Assembly: GCF_004321985.1 (NCBI RefSeq)
Contig: NZ_SCQN01000056.1
Span: forward strand, 1 to 48,162
DNA: 48,162 nucleotides
Reading direction: 5' to 3'
From: Castellaniella sp.
Lineage (GTDB): Bacteria; Pseudomonadota; Gammaproteobacteria; Burkholderiales; Burkholderiaceae_B
The translations under genes were made by a program, and so were the position numbers. This document shows, piece by piece, positions 28,188-38,251 of this stretch; position 1 is the first letter of the stretch; each line of letters starts with the position of its first letter. Under the pieces are notes generated by a model, which had not been told where the DNA came from, did not search any database, and saw only the letters and a list, made by a program, of their open reading frames with translations.

Positions 28188-31100
28188 ATGGCACGACAGA
28201 ACTACGGACAGACCTGGTGGGGCGCCCAGTGGCTGAATGCCCTCGCACACATTGATTACGACAATCGTCTGCCGCGTGGCCGCGGTTATGCCAACAAGGG
28301 AGCGGTGAGCGACCTGGTCGTGCACGGCGGCCTGATCCAGGCCAAAGTGAAAGGTTCCCGGGCGCGCCCCTACCAAATCCGCATCGAGGTACCGCCGATT
28401 CCCGAGGCAGACGCCAAACAGCTGCTGGCGCGAATTGCGGCCGACCCGGCGTTGATTGCACGTCTGCTTAATCGCGAGCTCGATCCCGCCCTGCTCGAAC
28501 TGGCCGATCAGCTCGGTCTCAAGGTTTTCCCATCGCGCTGGAATGAACTTTCCATGCAATGCTCCTGTCCCGATTGGGCGGTCCCGTGCAAGCATTTGGC
28601 CGCCGTGATCTATCTGCTCAGCCGGGAAATCGACGGCAATCCCTTTCTGGTATTTTCGCTACGCGGGATCGACCTTGCGCAGGCATTGAAATCTCATGAC
28701 ATCCACATTGAACGGGAAGCGCAGGCAGCACTGCCGACGGTGACGGATCTGCTGCGAAGCACTGCAAGCACGCCTTCATGCACTGCTCCGACCGCGCTCG
28801 ACCAGCTCGATTTCCGGGCCATTCCGGAGCTGCTGGAGCCGCTCCTGAAACTCTTGCCGGTGCGACCGGCCTGTTTTCCCAGTGGCGATCTGCAGGCGAT
28901 TTACAAACGTCAGTTGACCTGCGCGGCGAAGCAGGCAAATCGTGTTCTGGATACCATATCCGGTGCGTACCATGATCCTGCCAGCCATCCCTTCCATTCC
29001 AATGATCGGCCGCGGATCGAGATTGACCAGACTTACACCCTTCAGCTTTCGGGCCTGATTGAGCCGAGCGACTGGGACGCGCTGGCGAGCACACTGGAGG
29101 CGCTGGAACCAGTGCGCTTGCCCGATGTGCAGCCGGAAGTGGCGGCGCTTCATTATGTCCGGCGCGCGGCACTGCATCTGCTGGCCGCCGGGGCGGTGAC
29201 CGCACAGATCTTCTCGCTTGAAGGCCGGGAGATCGGCCTGCGCTGGGTACCCGCCATTCTTGATGATCGGGTCCACGTGTTCATGCAACACCTGGCGGGG
29301 GGCCTGCCGGCCGGAATGGTTCGCTACCGCAACGGCCAACGCGCTGCCGAAATCCGCTCCGAGGCGCAGGCCACAACATTGTGCTCACTGTTTCTCGATC
29401 ATTTCATGCGGCAGTGGACCGTTGATCAGAAGCAGAAGTTGCGGGACGACAAGACCCTGGCCCTTTTCTTCAGTACCGGGCGTGCCCGCTATGATGGCCC
29501 GGGGGAAGGCGCGATAGCCGCCGGTATCCAGGCTTGGCTGGCTCGCCACCATCTCGCGCGCCATGTCCACAACCCGGTGCTCTGCCTGGACGAGACGCGC
29601 CACGGCGATTTCGCGGTTTCAGTCGCGGTCGGAGACGGTGCCGGCGAAAAAGAACCCGTGCCGCTGTCAGCCGTGCTCACCCAGGCATCCTGGGCCGCGG
29701 CCCGGTTCGCTGTCCTGCAAGACGTCTCCTTGCTCGCTGAAGTCTTTCCACCCTTGCATGGCTATGTGCGTGACGGGGCCAAAACGCCCATTACCCTTGC
29801 CGCTAGCGGATTGCCGGAGCTGCTGTTCGACACTTTGCCGGTGATCCGCCTATTGGGTATCCACATACTCATGCCCAAGGCGCTGGAGCGCTTGTTGCGC
29901 CCCCAACTGTCCCTACGGGTGCGCGGTCCAAAGACTGCAGATGGTACGGGTCTGCTGAAAGCTGATCAGGTATTCACCTTCGATTGGAAGGTGGCACTGG
30001 GCGACCACCTGCTCAGCCAGAGTCAATTCGAAAAATTGGTGGCGCATGCCACCGGCGTGGTCCGCTTCAAGGGCGAGTATGTCTATCTCGATCCCCACGA
30101 CATCGAACACCTGCGAGCACAACTCCAGCGGCCACCGCGCCTTGAGGATGCAGAGTCCCTGCGTGTCGCGCTGGCGGGCGAATATGCCGGTGCGGCGGTG
30201 GCCCTGGATGCGCGGGCACGGCGTATCATCCGGGGTCTGATGACGGTTGGCGACGTTGCCTTGCCCACGGGTCTCGTTGCCAGGCTCAGGCCCTATCAGC
30301 TGAATGGCTATGCTTGGCTCTATCGCAATGTCCGTATTGGGTTCGGCAGTGTGATTGCCGATGACATGGGCCTGGGCAAGACTGTGCAGGTGATTGCCAC
30401 TTTGCAAAAACTCAAGGAAGAGGGGGTGCTGCGCAATGCGCGAGCGCTGGTCGTGGTGCCCACGAGTTTGCTCACCAACTGGCAGAAGGAAATCGCGCGT
30501 TTCGCACCTGGGCTGACTGTGGACGTCTTTCACGGCGGCACTCGCAAGTTGAGTGAAAAACGTCCGGACGTGCTGCTGACGAGTTACGGTGTGGCCCGCC
30601 GCGAAGCGGCCACGCTCAAGGCCCTGGCCTGGCAGATCCTGGTGGTGGACGAAGCCCAGAATATAAAGAATCCGGCTGCCGCCCAGACCAAGGCGATCAA
30701 GAGTATCCCGAGCCGCTGCCGCATCGCCATGAGCGGCACGCCGGTGGAAAATCGCCTGTCCGAATACTGGAGCATCATGGATTTTGCCAATCGGGGCTAT
30801 CTTGGCAGCCCCGCCTGGTTCGCCAGGGAATTCGCCGTGCCCATCCAGAGCCACCACGACGTGCGGGCAATCGAGCGCTTCCGGCGCGTCACTACCCCCT
30901 TTCTGTTGCGTCGGCTGAAGTCCGACAAGCGCATCATCGACGATCTGCCGGAAAAGATCGAGCAAGACCAGTACTGCACTCTCACTCCGAGGCAGACCGC
31001 GCTCTATGAATCCGTGGTAGGAGAAGGTCTGCGCGCCATTCGCGGCGAATCCAGCGGTTTCAAGCGCCAGGGCCTGGTGCTGCAGATGATCCTCGCCCTG

Positions 31101-31718
31101 AAACAGATCTGCAATCATCCCGCTCAATACTTGAAAGAGCCCCGTGCCGAGGCCGCGCTGTCGGGCAAGGCTGAACGCTTCCTGGAACTCATCGATGAGA
31201 TCTACACCAGCCACCAGAAGGTGCTGGTCTTCACCCAGTTCCGCGAAATGGGCAAGCTCCTGAGCGCATGGCTGGGTGAACGCTACGGGCAGGGCCCTCT
31301 GTTCCTGCACGGCGGTGTCGCCAGAAACAAACGTGACGCGATGGTCGAGCATTTTCAAAATGATTGCACCGAACGTGTGTTCATCCTTTCGCTCAAGGCG
31401 GGTGGTACGGGGTTGAATCTGACCAGCGCCGCCAACGTGATCCACTATGACCTGTGGTGGAACCCTGCCGTCGAGTCCCAGGCGACCGACCGCGCTTATC
31501 GCATCGGCCAGCGCAAGACGGTCCAGGTCCACCGTCTCATCACGCGTGACACCTTCGAGGAACGTATCAATGAACTGATCCGCGCCAAGCGTACGCTGGC
31601 TGATCTGACTGTAGGCGTGGGTGAAAAATGGCTCGGCAGTTTGAGTGATGAAGAGTTGACGGGGCTGTTCACACTGAGCCCCTATTCCGCGTCGAGCCAG
31701 GACGTCGCAGGTAATTAA
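28188..31718 (+). CDS. SNF2-family DNA helicase with SWIM zinc finger
   Basis: The 1176-residue protein has an N-terminal SWIM zinc finger (CSCPDWAVPCKHLA, about residues 125-139) and a long middle region. The C-terminal half is a two-lobed SNF2/RapA-like ATPase, with Walker A DDMGLGKT near 725 and the DEAQ box near 820. In the second lobe are FTQFREMG and SLKAGGTGLNLT, then ATDRAYRIGQ. All ATPase motifs look intact. Relatives remodel protein-DNA complexes or take part in stress response or defence. No operon partner is evident: a toxin-antitoxin pair precedes it and dadA lies on the other strand. Confidence 0.9.
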   Translation: MARQNYGQTWWGAQWLNALAHIDYDNRLPRGRGYANKGAVSDLVVHGGLIQAKVKGSRARPYQIRIEVPPIPEADAKQLLARIAADPALIARLLNRELDPALLELADQLGLKVFPSRWNELSMQCSCPDWAVPCKHLAAVIYLLSREIDGNPFLVFSLRGIDLAQALKSHDIHIEREAQAALPTVTDLLRSTASTPSCTAPTALDQLDFRAIPELLEPLLKLLPVRPACFPSGDLQAIYKRQLTCAAKQANRVLDTISGAYHDPASHPFHSNDRPRIEIDQTYTLQLSGLIEPSDWDALASTLEALEPVRLPDVQPEVAALHYVRRAALHLLAAGAVTAQIFSLEGREIGLRWVPAILDDRVHVFMQHLAGGLPAGMVRYRNGQRAAEIRSEAQATTLCSLFLDHFMRQWTVDQKQKLRDDKTLALFFSTGRARYDGPGEGAIAAGIQAWLARHHLARHVHNPVLCLDETRHGDFAVSVAVGDGAGEKEPVPLSAVLTQASWAAARFAVLQDVSLLAEVFPPLHGYVRDGAKTPITLAASGLPELLFDTLPVIRLLGIHILMPKALERLLRPQLSLRVRGPKTADGTGLLKADQVFTFDWKVALGDHLLSQSQFEKLVAHATGVVRFKGEYVYLDPHDIEHLRAQLQRPPRLEDAESLRVALAGEYAGAAVALDARARRIIRGLMTVGDVALPTGLVARLRPYQLNGYAWLYRNVRIGFGSVIADDMGLGKTVQVIATLQKLKEEGVLRNARALVVVPTSLLTNWQKEIARFAPGLTVDVFHGGTRKLSEKRPDVLLTSYGVARREAATLKALAWQILVVDEAQNIKNPAAAQTKAIKSIPSRCRIAMSGTPVENRLSEYWSIMDFANRGYLGSPAWFAREFAVPIQSHHDVRAIERFRRVTTPFLLRRLKSDKRIIDDLPEKIEQDQYCTLTPRQTALYESVVGEGLRAIRGESSGFKRQGLVLQMILALKQICNHPAQYLKEPRAEAALSGKAERFLELIDEIYTSHQKVLVFTQFREMGKLLSAWLGERYGQGPLFLHGGVARNKRDAMVEHFQNDCTERVFILSLKAGGTGLNLTSAANVIHYDLWWNPAVESQATDRAYRIGQRKTVQVHRLITRDTFEERINELIRAKRTLADLTVGVGEKWLGSLSDEELTGLFTLSPYSASSQDVAGN

Positions 31719-31790
31719 AGGTACAGCAAAAGTAACACAGCGCGACACCGCCCAGCGGCCTGACAACAGGCGAGCGGCAGGGATCAAGAA

Positions 31791-33035
31791 CTAGAACCTG
31801 TCGGCCCGAAACGGTGCCATATCGGTTTGCGTGGGCTCACCCGCCAGCATGGCCGCCAACAGCCGCCCCGTGGTCGGACCCAGCGTAAACCCCTGGTGGC
31901 CATGGCCAAAGGCGAACCACAGGTTCTTATGGCGAAGGGCAGGTCCGATGACCGGGTTCATGTCTGCGATGCAAGGACGCGCGCCGCGCCAGACTAGATC
32001 GTCCTTCCGTTTCGCGAGCGGGAAAATCTCCCGTGCGGCTCGTTCGGCCGCCAGGAGCTGACGCATACAAGAAGGATCATCCGCTCGCGCCAGCTCGGCG
32101 CCCGTCGTCAGGCGAATCCCCATACGTTTCGGCGACAAGGTATACCCCCTGTCGTGGTCGAAAATGGGGAAATTAAGCTTCACGCCTGGGGCGGGTTCGT
32201 AGTGCATGTGGTAGCCGCGCTGAACGAACATCGGAATCGCGTAACCGAGGTTCTTGAGCATAGGGATGGACCACGGCCCCGCTGCAAGAACCAGCGCTTC
32301 ACCAGTCAAAGTGCCATTACGCAACCGCAGCGTCCATCCGCTGCCGGACGGTGCCATGGACAGTACATCCGACTCCACGAACGTGCCTCCTTCCGCCAGG
32401 AAACTTCTCGCATAGGCATCCACGAGCCCGCCCGGATCGCTCACCGACCACGCATTCTTCCACCACACGGCACCGACTGCGTCATTCGACAGGGCCGGCT
32501 CCAACTCATGCAACTGCTGCCGGTCGCACGCCTCGAATTCCACCCCATGTGATCGATGCGCACCATCCGCTGTCGCGATCCCAGCGCCCAGCGTGTCCAG
32601 GTTCCTGTACACCTGCAGCCAGCCCTCCCGATTGATCAACGCATCCGCGCCCGAAGCTGCGATCAATGCCTGATGATCATCGGTGCAATGCACGATAAGG
32701 GACGCATACGCCCGTGCGATGCGCTCGAATGCCTGCGGTGAGGACTCGCGCCAGTAGCGCCAGAGTATAGGGGCTTCGCACACCATAGCCGTCAAGCGGT
32801 ATTGAACGTCGATGGCACGGTTCGGCAGGATTCTCAGGATATCAAACCACGATCTCGGAAACGGGTGTGGCTCGATCGCCTCGCGTTGAATCAGGCCGGC
32901 ATTTCCAAAAGACGTCTCCTGACCGGGTTTCCGGCGGTCAACCAGCGTGACCTGATACCCGCGACGCGCAAGATGCCACGCAATGCTGACGCCCACCATG
33001 CCAGCGCCCAAAACCAAGATCGAAGTTTCTTTCAT
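31791..33035 (-). CDS. FAD-dependent D-amino acid oxidoreductase, DadA-like
   Basis: The 414-residue protein begins with the dinucleotide-binding motif VLGAGMVGVSIAWHLARRGY and VTLVDRR, and has further DadA-type segments (FGNAGLIQREAIEPHP). It ends with FGHGHQGFTLGPTTGRLL, typical of D-amino acid dehydrogenases. Relatives oxidise D-amino acids to 2-oxo acids, passing electrons to the respiratory chain. Here it is the last gene of a leftward operon behind an amino acid ABC transporter, so uptake followed by oxidation of D-amino acids is likely. The exact substrate is unknown. Confidence 0.85.
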   Translation of the reverse strand: MKETSILVLGAGMVGVSIAWHLARRGYQVTLVDRRKPGQETSFGNAGLIQREAIEPHPFPRSWFDILRILPNRAIDVQYRLTAMVCEAPILWRYWRESSPQAFERIARAYASLIVHCTDDHQALIAASGADALINREGWLQVYRNLDTLGAGIATADGAHRSHGVEFEACDRQQLHELEPALSNDAVGAVWWKNAWSVSDPGGLVDAYARSFLAEGGTFVESDVLSMAPSGSGWTLRLRNGTLTGEALVLAAGPWSIPMLKNLGYAIPMFVQRGYHMHYEPAPGVKLNFPIFDHDRGYTLSPKRMGIRLTTGAELARADDPSCMRQLLAAERAAREIFPLAKRKDDLVWRGARPCIADMNPVIGPALRHKNLWFAFGHGHQGFTLGPTTGRLLAAMLAGEPTQTDMAPFRADRF

Positions 33036-33065
33036 ACTGCTTGTGCCGCGCCCGCCACGGGCCTC

Positions 33066-33851
33066 TCAGAGACGGAAATCCTTCAGGAAAGACGCCAACC
33101 GTGGGGACCGAGGGTGTAGAAAGAGTGCGTCAGGGGCTCCCTGCTCCTCGATGCGCCCTTCATTCATGAACAGGACCCTATCCGAAACGTTGTAGGCAAA
33201 ATGCATTTCGTGCGTCACCAGAATCATGGTGGTGCCATCTTCGGCCAACGAGCGCACAGTGTTGAGGACTTCTCCGACGAGTTCAGGATCCAACGCCGAG
33301 GTGACCTCGTCGAACAACATGACGCGCGGCTCCATGGCGATCGCGCGCGCAATGGCGACACGCTGCTGCTGCCCGCCCGAGAGCTGGCTAGGCTTATGGT
33401 CCTTGCGGCTCAGCATCCCCACGCGATCGAGCCAGTGTTCAGCCTGCGATCGGGCCTCTGCCTTGGGAAGGCCGCGCACTTTGACGAGGCCCAGCGTCAC
33501 GTTATGCAGCGCACTGAAGTGGGGAAACAGGTTGAACGACTGAAACGCCATACCGGTCATGGCGCGCTGCTTGGCGATCACGGATTCCTTGTTCCGGATC
33601 CGGCGCCCATTACGAATGTCATAGCCAATCGGCCGCCCGTCAATACGGATTTCACCGCTCTGGAATTCTTCCAGCAGGTTGATGCAGCGCAACAGCGTGG
33701 TCTTGCCTGACCCGCTGGACCCTATGATCGAGATGACCTCGCCCTCCTGGACGTCCAGATCGACGCCCTTCAGGATCTCCAGATCACCATAATTTTTATG
33801 CAGACCCTTGATGGAAACGATAGGGCCTTTCTCATCCTGCATCTTCATCAC
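33066..33851 (-). CDS. Polar amino acid ABC transporter ATPase
   Basis: The 261-residue ATPase has all ABC motifs: Walker [11 protein letters not shown]-loop FQSFNLFPH, signature [14 protein letters not shown], Walker [14 protein letters not shown] and the switch His in LVTHEMHFA. This wording is that of the HisP/GlnQ branch (polar amino acid uptake). Its start overlaps the permease stop by four bases, so translation is coupled. It energises the leftward importer that precedes dadA. Confidence 0.95.
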   Translation of the reverse strand: MMKMQDEKGPIVSIKGLHKNYGDLEILKGVDLDVQEGEVISIIGSSGSGKTTLLRCINLLEEFQSGEIRIDGRPIGYDIRNGRRIRNKESVIAKQRAMTGMAFQSFNLFPHFSALHNVTLGLVKVRGLPKAEARSQAEHWLDRVGMLSRKDHKPSQLSGGQQQRVAIARAIAMEPRVMLFDEVTSALDPELVGEVLNTVRSLAEDGTTMILVTHEMHFAYNVSDRVLFMNEGRIEEQGAPDALFLHPRSPRLASFLKDFRL

Positions 33852-34495
33852 GCTAACCTGCTATCAACATATTTCCCGAACCGTTCCAGGGAATAATCCA
33901 GCAATAGATAAAAGATTCCGCAAACCAAATAGAGCGGCATCGTCAGAAAGGTCCGACCAATGACTTCCTGCGTACGCATGATCAGCTCAGGGGCACCAAT
34001 AATGGACAGCAGGGTCGTGGCCTTGACGATCTCCACGGCCGCATTTGTCCAGGTTGGGATCATCTGCCGGAGCGCCTGTGGCAAGAGCACGAACATGAAC
34101 CGCTGCCAGAACGTCAGACCAATCGCCTTGCCCGCGTCAGTCTGCCCTTGCGGCACGGCCTGCAGGGCTCCGCGTACGACCTCGCCGACGTGGGACGCGC
34201 AAAACAGCGACAGGCCGAACACTCCCGCCTGCGTAGCCGTCAGGTTGACGCCAACGATCGCCGGGACATAGAAAGCCGCCAGCATCAGCACGAGGACAGG
34301 AATGCCTCTGAGAATGTCCGTATACAGCCGGGCGACTGACCGCAGGATGCGGCCGCCATACGTCAACGCAAGGCCCACGAGCACACCCAACAAGGTCCCC
34401 AGGATAATCGACAGCAGTGCCACACCGATCGTCAGCCAGAACCCAGCCAGCAGAGCGTCTCTTGCTTCCCAAACGACTTGAATGATATTTGCCAT
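33848..34495 (-). CDS. Polar amino acid ABC transporter permease
   Basis: The 215-residue inner-membrane protein has the five- to six-helix HisM/GlnP plan, with the cytoplasmic EAA-like loop [23 protein letters not shown]... (residues about 125-145). It starts [20 protein letters not shown]. It overlaps the ATPase gene and follows the companion permease by 48 bases. The two permeases presumably pair as a heterodimer in one importer. Confidence 0.9.
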   Translation of the reverse strand: MANIIQVVWEARDALLAGFWLTIGVALLSIILGTLLGVLVGLALTYGGRILRSVARLYTDILRGIPVLVLMLAAFYVPAIVGVNLTATQAGVFGLSLFCASHVGEVVRGALQAVPQGQTDAGKAIGLTFWQRFMFVLLPQALRQMIPTWTNAAVEIVKATTLLSIIGAPELIMRTQEVIGRTFLTMPLYLVCGIFYLLLDYSLERFGKYVDSRLA

Positions 34496-34543
34496 CAGGA
34501 CGATCCGGTGCCTCGATGAAAGGGCGGCGTATCGCGCGCCTCC

Positions 34544-35221
34544 TTATCTCTTGACCGCCTCCGTAACATAGCGCCTCTCGAGGAATCTGAGGCCGAGGGC
34601 GATCAGGTAGCAGGTCACGACATACATGATCGCGGTCGTAAGCCATACTTCCACCGCCCGAAACGTCTCCGTATTCAATTTCTCGGCATAGAACGTCAAT
34701 TCAGGGATGGCGATGATGGATGCGATCGATGTGTCCTTGAACAGGGAGATAAAGTTATTGCCCAGGGACGGCAGCGCATTCTTCATCATGATTGGAAAGG
34801 TGACGTAGAACCTGACCTGCATCGGCGTAAGCCCGATCGATTTCCCGGCTTCGATGACACCCACCGGAACGGCCAGCAGCCCGCCCCGGAAGACTTCGGA
34901 CAGATAGGCACCCGAGTAGACCGCCAGTGACGCAATGAAGCTTTCCAGCTTCCCCATCCGCACGCCCACATCCGGGAGTGCAAAGAACGCAAACAACACA
35001 ATCAGCAGAATGGGGAGATTCCTGACCACGGTCACATAAACATTGGCCGTCTTGCTGATCCACCGGCGAGACGAAAGCGAAGCAAAGGCGGAAACAAGAC
35101 CAATGAAACAGCCGATCCCGATGGAAACCACCGCAAGAAACAAGCCCAGACCGAGCCCCGATAGGAGCTCGTGCCAGTTGTTCCAAATTACTGCGAAGTT
35201 TACGTCGTACGCCACGGCCAC
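34544..35221 (-). CDS. Polar amino acid ABC transporter permease
   Basis: The 225-residue companion permease carries the family EAA loop IEAGKSIGLTPMQVRFYVTF and the expected membrane segments, opening with a GLGLGLFLAVVSIGIGCFIG helix. It lies 21 bases downstream of the binding-protein gene and upstream of the second permease. With both neighbours it completes the leftward importer. Confidence 0.9.
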   Translation of the reverse strand: MAVAYDVNFAVIWNNWHELLSGLGLGLFLAVVSIGIGCFIGLVSAFASLSSRRWISKTANVYVTVVRNLPILLIVLFAFFALPDVGVRMGKLESFIASLAVYSGAYLSEVFRGGLLAVPVGVIEAGKSIGLTPMQVRFYVTFPIMMKNALPSLGNNFISLFKDTSIASIIAIPELTFYAEKLNTETFRAVEVWLTTAIMYVVTCYLIALGLRFLERRYVTEAVKR

Positions 35222-35242
35222 CTACCGCCACACAATTCGCGC

Positions 35243-36085
35243 TCAGCGGAATTCAGCCGGAAAGCCGATCTTCGGTGCGGGGACCTTTTCGCCAAACCAT
35301 TTTTCAAAAGCCTGCTGATAGGCGTCGAAGTCCACACCCATCATGGCCTGTTCGAGGACGGTGTTGACGTAATGCAGCCAAACCGGCTGACCCTGCCGGA
35401 CCGCGCACGCATACGTTTGCGGGTTCCAGTAATACCCCGCGTCTATATATTGATCAGGTTTCTGCTTGATGAACCACTTGAGCGAAGATACGTCCGTGGC
35501 AGCGGCATCGGCCCGATTTGAATTGAGCGCCTGATACATCAGGTTGGGGTCGTCGTACTGATCGACCTTGGCATTCGGCAAAGCGGCATGGACCATAGAT
35601 TCCGCGAAGACATTCTTCAAGACGGCAACATCCACCTTGTTCCCGGCTGCCTTCAGGTCATCGTAGGTTTTGTATTTCCCAGCCTTTTGCATCATGAACC
35701 CGACACCCTCGCGGTAATAGGCCACTGTGAAGGCCACCTGTTGCGCGCGCCCCCCCGTGACGGTCATGAACTGGCAGGTAATGTCGACCTTGTCCGTAGC
35801 GATGTTCGGAACCCGGGATGAATCAGACTGGATGACGAACTTCACCTTGGCGGGATCATTGAACAGGCTCTTTGCGATGATCCGCGAAATATCGATGTCG
35901 AATCCGACCAGATTACCCTGTGCGTCCTTGAAATGCCAGGGAGGATTGGACGAACCCGTACCGACGACGAGTTCGCCTCGATCGAGAATTTCGTGCAGCC
36001 TGTCCTTTGCAGTTGCCACCGTGGTTGCACCAATCGCCGCCACCGTTACCGCAATGATGCTGAGAAACTTTAAAGTTGGCTTCAT
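35243..36085 (-). CDS. Polar amino acid ABC transporter binding protein
   Basis: The 280-residue periplasmic binding protein (family 3) has a signal peptide: MKPTLKFLSIIAVTVAAIGA and cleavage near VATAKD. The mature part begins ILDRGELVVGTGSSNPPWHF and has the usual NLVGFDIDISRIIAKSL strand-loop, with VDITCQFMTVTGGRA in the second lobe. ATG 36085 is supported by GAGGG about nine bases upstream. It heads the leftward operon, which it probably supplies with amino acid for the DadA-type enzyme. Confidence 0.9.
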   Translation of the reverse strand: MKPTLKFLSIIAVTVAAIGATTVATAKDRLHEILDRGELVVGTGSSNPPWHFKDAQGNLVGFDIDISRIIAKSLFNDPAKVKFVIQSDSSRVPNIATDKVDITCQFMTVTGGRAQQVAFTVAYYREGVGFMMQKAGKYKTYDDLKAAGNKVDVAVLKNVFAESMVHAALPNAKVDQYDDPNLMYQALNSNRADAAATDVSSLKWFIKQKPDQYIDAGYYWNPQTYACAVRQGQPVWLHYVNTVLEQAMMGVDFDAYQQAFEKWFGEKVPAPKIGFPAEFR

Positions 36086-36293
36086 GATCGTTACCCTCGA
36101 ACTCGACATTGATGATCCAAGAATGAAATATCGATGGCAACAAGATCACGGGCCAGAATGCGTGAATCGGCTATCCGTTTTTATAGGTCACTGATAACGT
36201 TACCATCGCGCTGTTCAGCTTAACATTGCGCCAGAGGCGCGATTCATAGGTAATATCCCTAGGGAATCCCTGAGTGGCGGCTTGGTATGGCGG

Positions 36294-36689
36294 CTACGCG
36301 GTGCGCGGCTTGTAGGCCGTGACATCCACCTCGATCTTCGCATCCACCATGAGGGGGGATTGGACGGTAGAACGCGCCGGACGATGTGGCCCGAAGCACT
36401 CCATGTAGACGCGGTTGAAGGCGCTGAAATCCCGCGCATCATCGAGCCAGACGCTGACCTTGCAGACGTCTGACAGCGTGCAGCCACCCAGTGCCAAGAT
36501 CTTGCTGATGTTCTCGAAAACCTGGCGCGTCTGCGTCTCTATGCTGCCCCCGACCAGTTCGCCCTTCGCGTTGAAGGGCGCCTGCCCCGAGACAAAGACG
36601 AAGTCACCCGCACGCACAGCAGGAGAAAACGGCCGCTGGCGGCGATCCGACGCGGTAGGCCCGATGCCAAGCAGTTCTAGATTAGTCAT
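36294..36689 (-). CDS. RidA-family enamine/imine deaminase
   Basis: The 131-residue protein is of the RidA (YjgF/YER057c) family: FSPAVRAGDFVFVSGQAPF, then IETQTRQVFENISKILALGG and the key Arg in PARSTVQSPLM. RidA proteins hydrolyse reactive enamines and imines released by PLP or flavin enzymes. It sits between the DadA-side operon and the D-serine dehydratase-like gene, so it would clear the imines that both enzymes produce. A 208-base gap separates it from the binding-protein gene; it could share the leftward promoter or have its own. Confidence 0.9.
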   Translation of the reverse strand: MTNLELLGIGPTASDRRQRPFSPAVRAGDFVFVSGQAPFNAKGELVGGSIETQTRQVFENISKILALGGCTLSDVCKVSVWLDDARDFSAFNRVYMECFGPHRPARSTVQSPLMVDAKIEVDVTAYKPRTA

Positions 36690-36905
36690 TCGCTGCCTTC
36701 CTCTGTCAAGGCTGCGCCCACATCACAAACATTGCGAGATGTGGGTGGTATGAATGTCGGACAAGGGCGTCCGGCAAAGGTCGGGCCCAGCTTATACGAT
36801 TCCCACAATGCCTTCAAGCCGCATGCCGCCGCACCGCGGTCCTGCCTTGGCCACTGTCTGGCACCGCTTGTCGCTGCAGGGTAAGCACCAATATTTCGCC
36901 GGAAA

Positions 36906-36948
36906 TGTTGACGTTAGCATTTCCGACATACCAATGTTAACGTCAACA
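36906..36948. promoter_or_regulatory. Two LacI-type operators in the divergent control region
   Basis: TGTTGACGTTAGCATT (36906-36921) and AATGTTAACGTCAACA (36933-36948) are inverted to each other with 15 of 16 bases pairing. Each half is itself a near-palindrome of the form TGTTRACGTYAACA with a central CG, the hallmark of LacI-family operators. The two CG centres are 29 bases apart, and the right site ends 14 bases before the first gene of the rightward operon. The probable ligand is the LacI protein encoded at 42196-43281. Confidence 0.75.
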
Positions 36949-36962
36949 TAAAGGGAAGCCAC

Positions 36963-38237
36963 ATGCAAACACCATTGACCCCGCAAATCCGTGGCATCCC
37001 CATCGGCATCAGTACAGATAGAGACAGCATCGCGTCCCTGCAGCTGCGTCCCAGCAGCGGCAACATGCCCCTGCCAGTATTGACGTTGGACGAGGCTCAG
37101 TTCCAGGCCAACACTCGCCTGATGCTGCAGTTCTGCAGCCAGAACGGGCTGAAGATCGCCCCGCACGCCAAGACCCCCATGTCGCCGGACCTCGCCAAGC
37201 GGCTGATCCAGGCGGGGGCCTGGGGGGCATCGGTGGCTAATCTCCAGCAGGCCGCCGTCCTGCTGGCCCACGGGGTAGACCACCTCATCCTCGCCAACGA
37301 GATCGGTGGGCGACGCTCGGGCGAAAGGCTGGGCCAATTGCTCGCACAGTACCCCGATGCCGAGTGCCTGGTCTTTGCAGACTCTCCGCAAGCGCTGGAC
37401 GCGCTGGCTGCCGCAGGTCAGACACGCAAGAAGCCGATTTCCGTCTTGCTGGAACTGGGGGCCGGCCGATGCGGCGCCAGAGACCTCCCGGCCCTCAAGG
37501 CGCTGGCGAGCCACGCACTGGACTTGGGTGGCCTTATCGCGGTTCGGGGCATCGCCGCTTACGAAGGCTCGGCCGAAGCGGACAGCGAAGAGGCCAAGCT
37601 GGAAAAGATCCGTGCCCTGCTGCAGCTCTGCACGCAAGCGGCAACCCATGTGCGCAGCACCTTCCACCTGCACAAAGTCGTCTTTTCCGTGGGCGGATCA
37701 CATTATTTCGATCTGGTTTGCGAGGCCGTCCGCCAGGCCGGCATACCCGGACTGGTTCCCATCCTGCGCAGCGGCGCCATCTTCTTTCTGGATCACGGCG
37801 TGTATCAACGGTCGCTGCAGGAGATGGACGCACGCTGCCGCGATGCGCATGGCCATCCCACAAGTCCTGCTGCGCAATTTGCCCCCGCCATGCGTCTGTG
37901 GGCCGAAGTCCTGTCCCATCCCGAGCCCGATCTGTACATCTGCGGTATTGGCAAGCGCGACGTCTCGCACGATCTGGACCTGCCCGTGCCGCTAGCTGTC
38001 TACCGTGACGGGCTGCGCATTGCGGAGCGCACGGCCATTGCTGCCGTCAAGGTCACCGAGCTCAACGACCAGCACGCCTTCCTCACCGCCCAGGCGGCCT
38101 CGGCCCCTGTGCTGCAACCCGGCGACATCATCGAGTTCGGCATCTCGCACCCTTGCACATGCTTCGACAAGTGGAACCTGATCTACGGCCTGCAAGGCGA
38201 CACTATTGCCGCTGCCTATAGAACCTGCTTCGGCTGA
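36963..38237 (+). CDS. D-serine dehydratase/D-threonine aldolase-like PLP enzyme
   Basis: The 424-residue protein is a fold-type III PLP enzyme. The PLP-binding Lys is in APHAKTPMS (residue 70). The C-terminal metal-binding motif HPCTCFDKW, near residue 400, matches the His-x-Cys zinc ligands of D-serine dehydratase (DSD1) and D-threonine aldolase. It may deaminate or cleave D-amino acids carrying a beta-hydroxyl. It begins 14 bases after the second LacI operator, with GGGAAG as Shine-Dalgarno region, and starts the rightward transport operon. Confidence 0.85.
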   Translation: MQTPLTPQIRGIPIGISTDRDSIASLQLRPSSGNMPLPVLTLDEAQFQANTRLMLQFCSQNGLKIAPHAKTPMSPDLAKRLIQAGAWGASVANLQQAAVLLAHGVDHLILANEIGGRRSGERLGQLLAQYPDAECLVFADSPQALDALAAAGQTRKKPISVLLELGAGRCGARDLPALKALASHALDLGGLIAVRGIAAYEGSAEADSEEAKLEKIRALLQLCTQAATHVRSTFHLHKVVFSVGGSHYFDLVCEAVRQAGIPGLVPILRSGAIFFLDHGVYQRSLQEMDARCRDAHGHPTSPAAQFAPAMRLWAEVLSHPEPDLYICGIGKRDVSHDLDLPVPLAVYRDGLRIAERTAIAAVKVTELNDQHAFLTAQAASAPVLQPGDIIEFGISHPCTCFDKWNLIYGLQGDTIAAAYRTCFG

Positions 38238-38251
38238 AGACCAGCATCGCC

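Noticed and set aside
31741-31759. A 19-base string repeated exactly at 47442-47460
   Set aside because: One copy lies in an intergenic gap and the other inside the cupin gene, with no shared flanks, so I treat it as chance in a GC-rich sequence.
36256-36265. TCCCTAGGGA palindrome upstream of the amino acid binding-protein gene
   Set aside because: It is short, single and not similar to the LacI operators, so it is too weak to call a regulator site.
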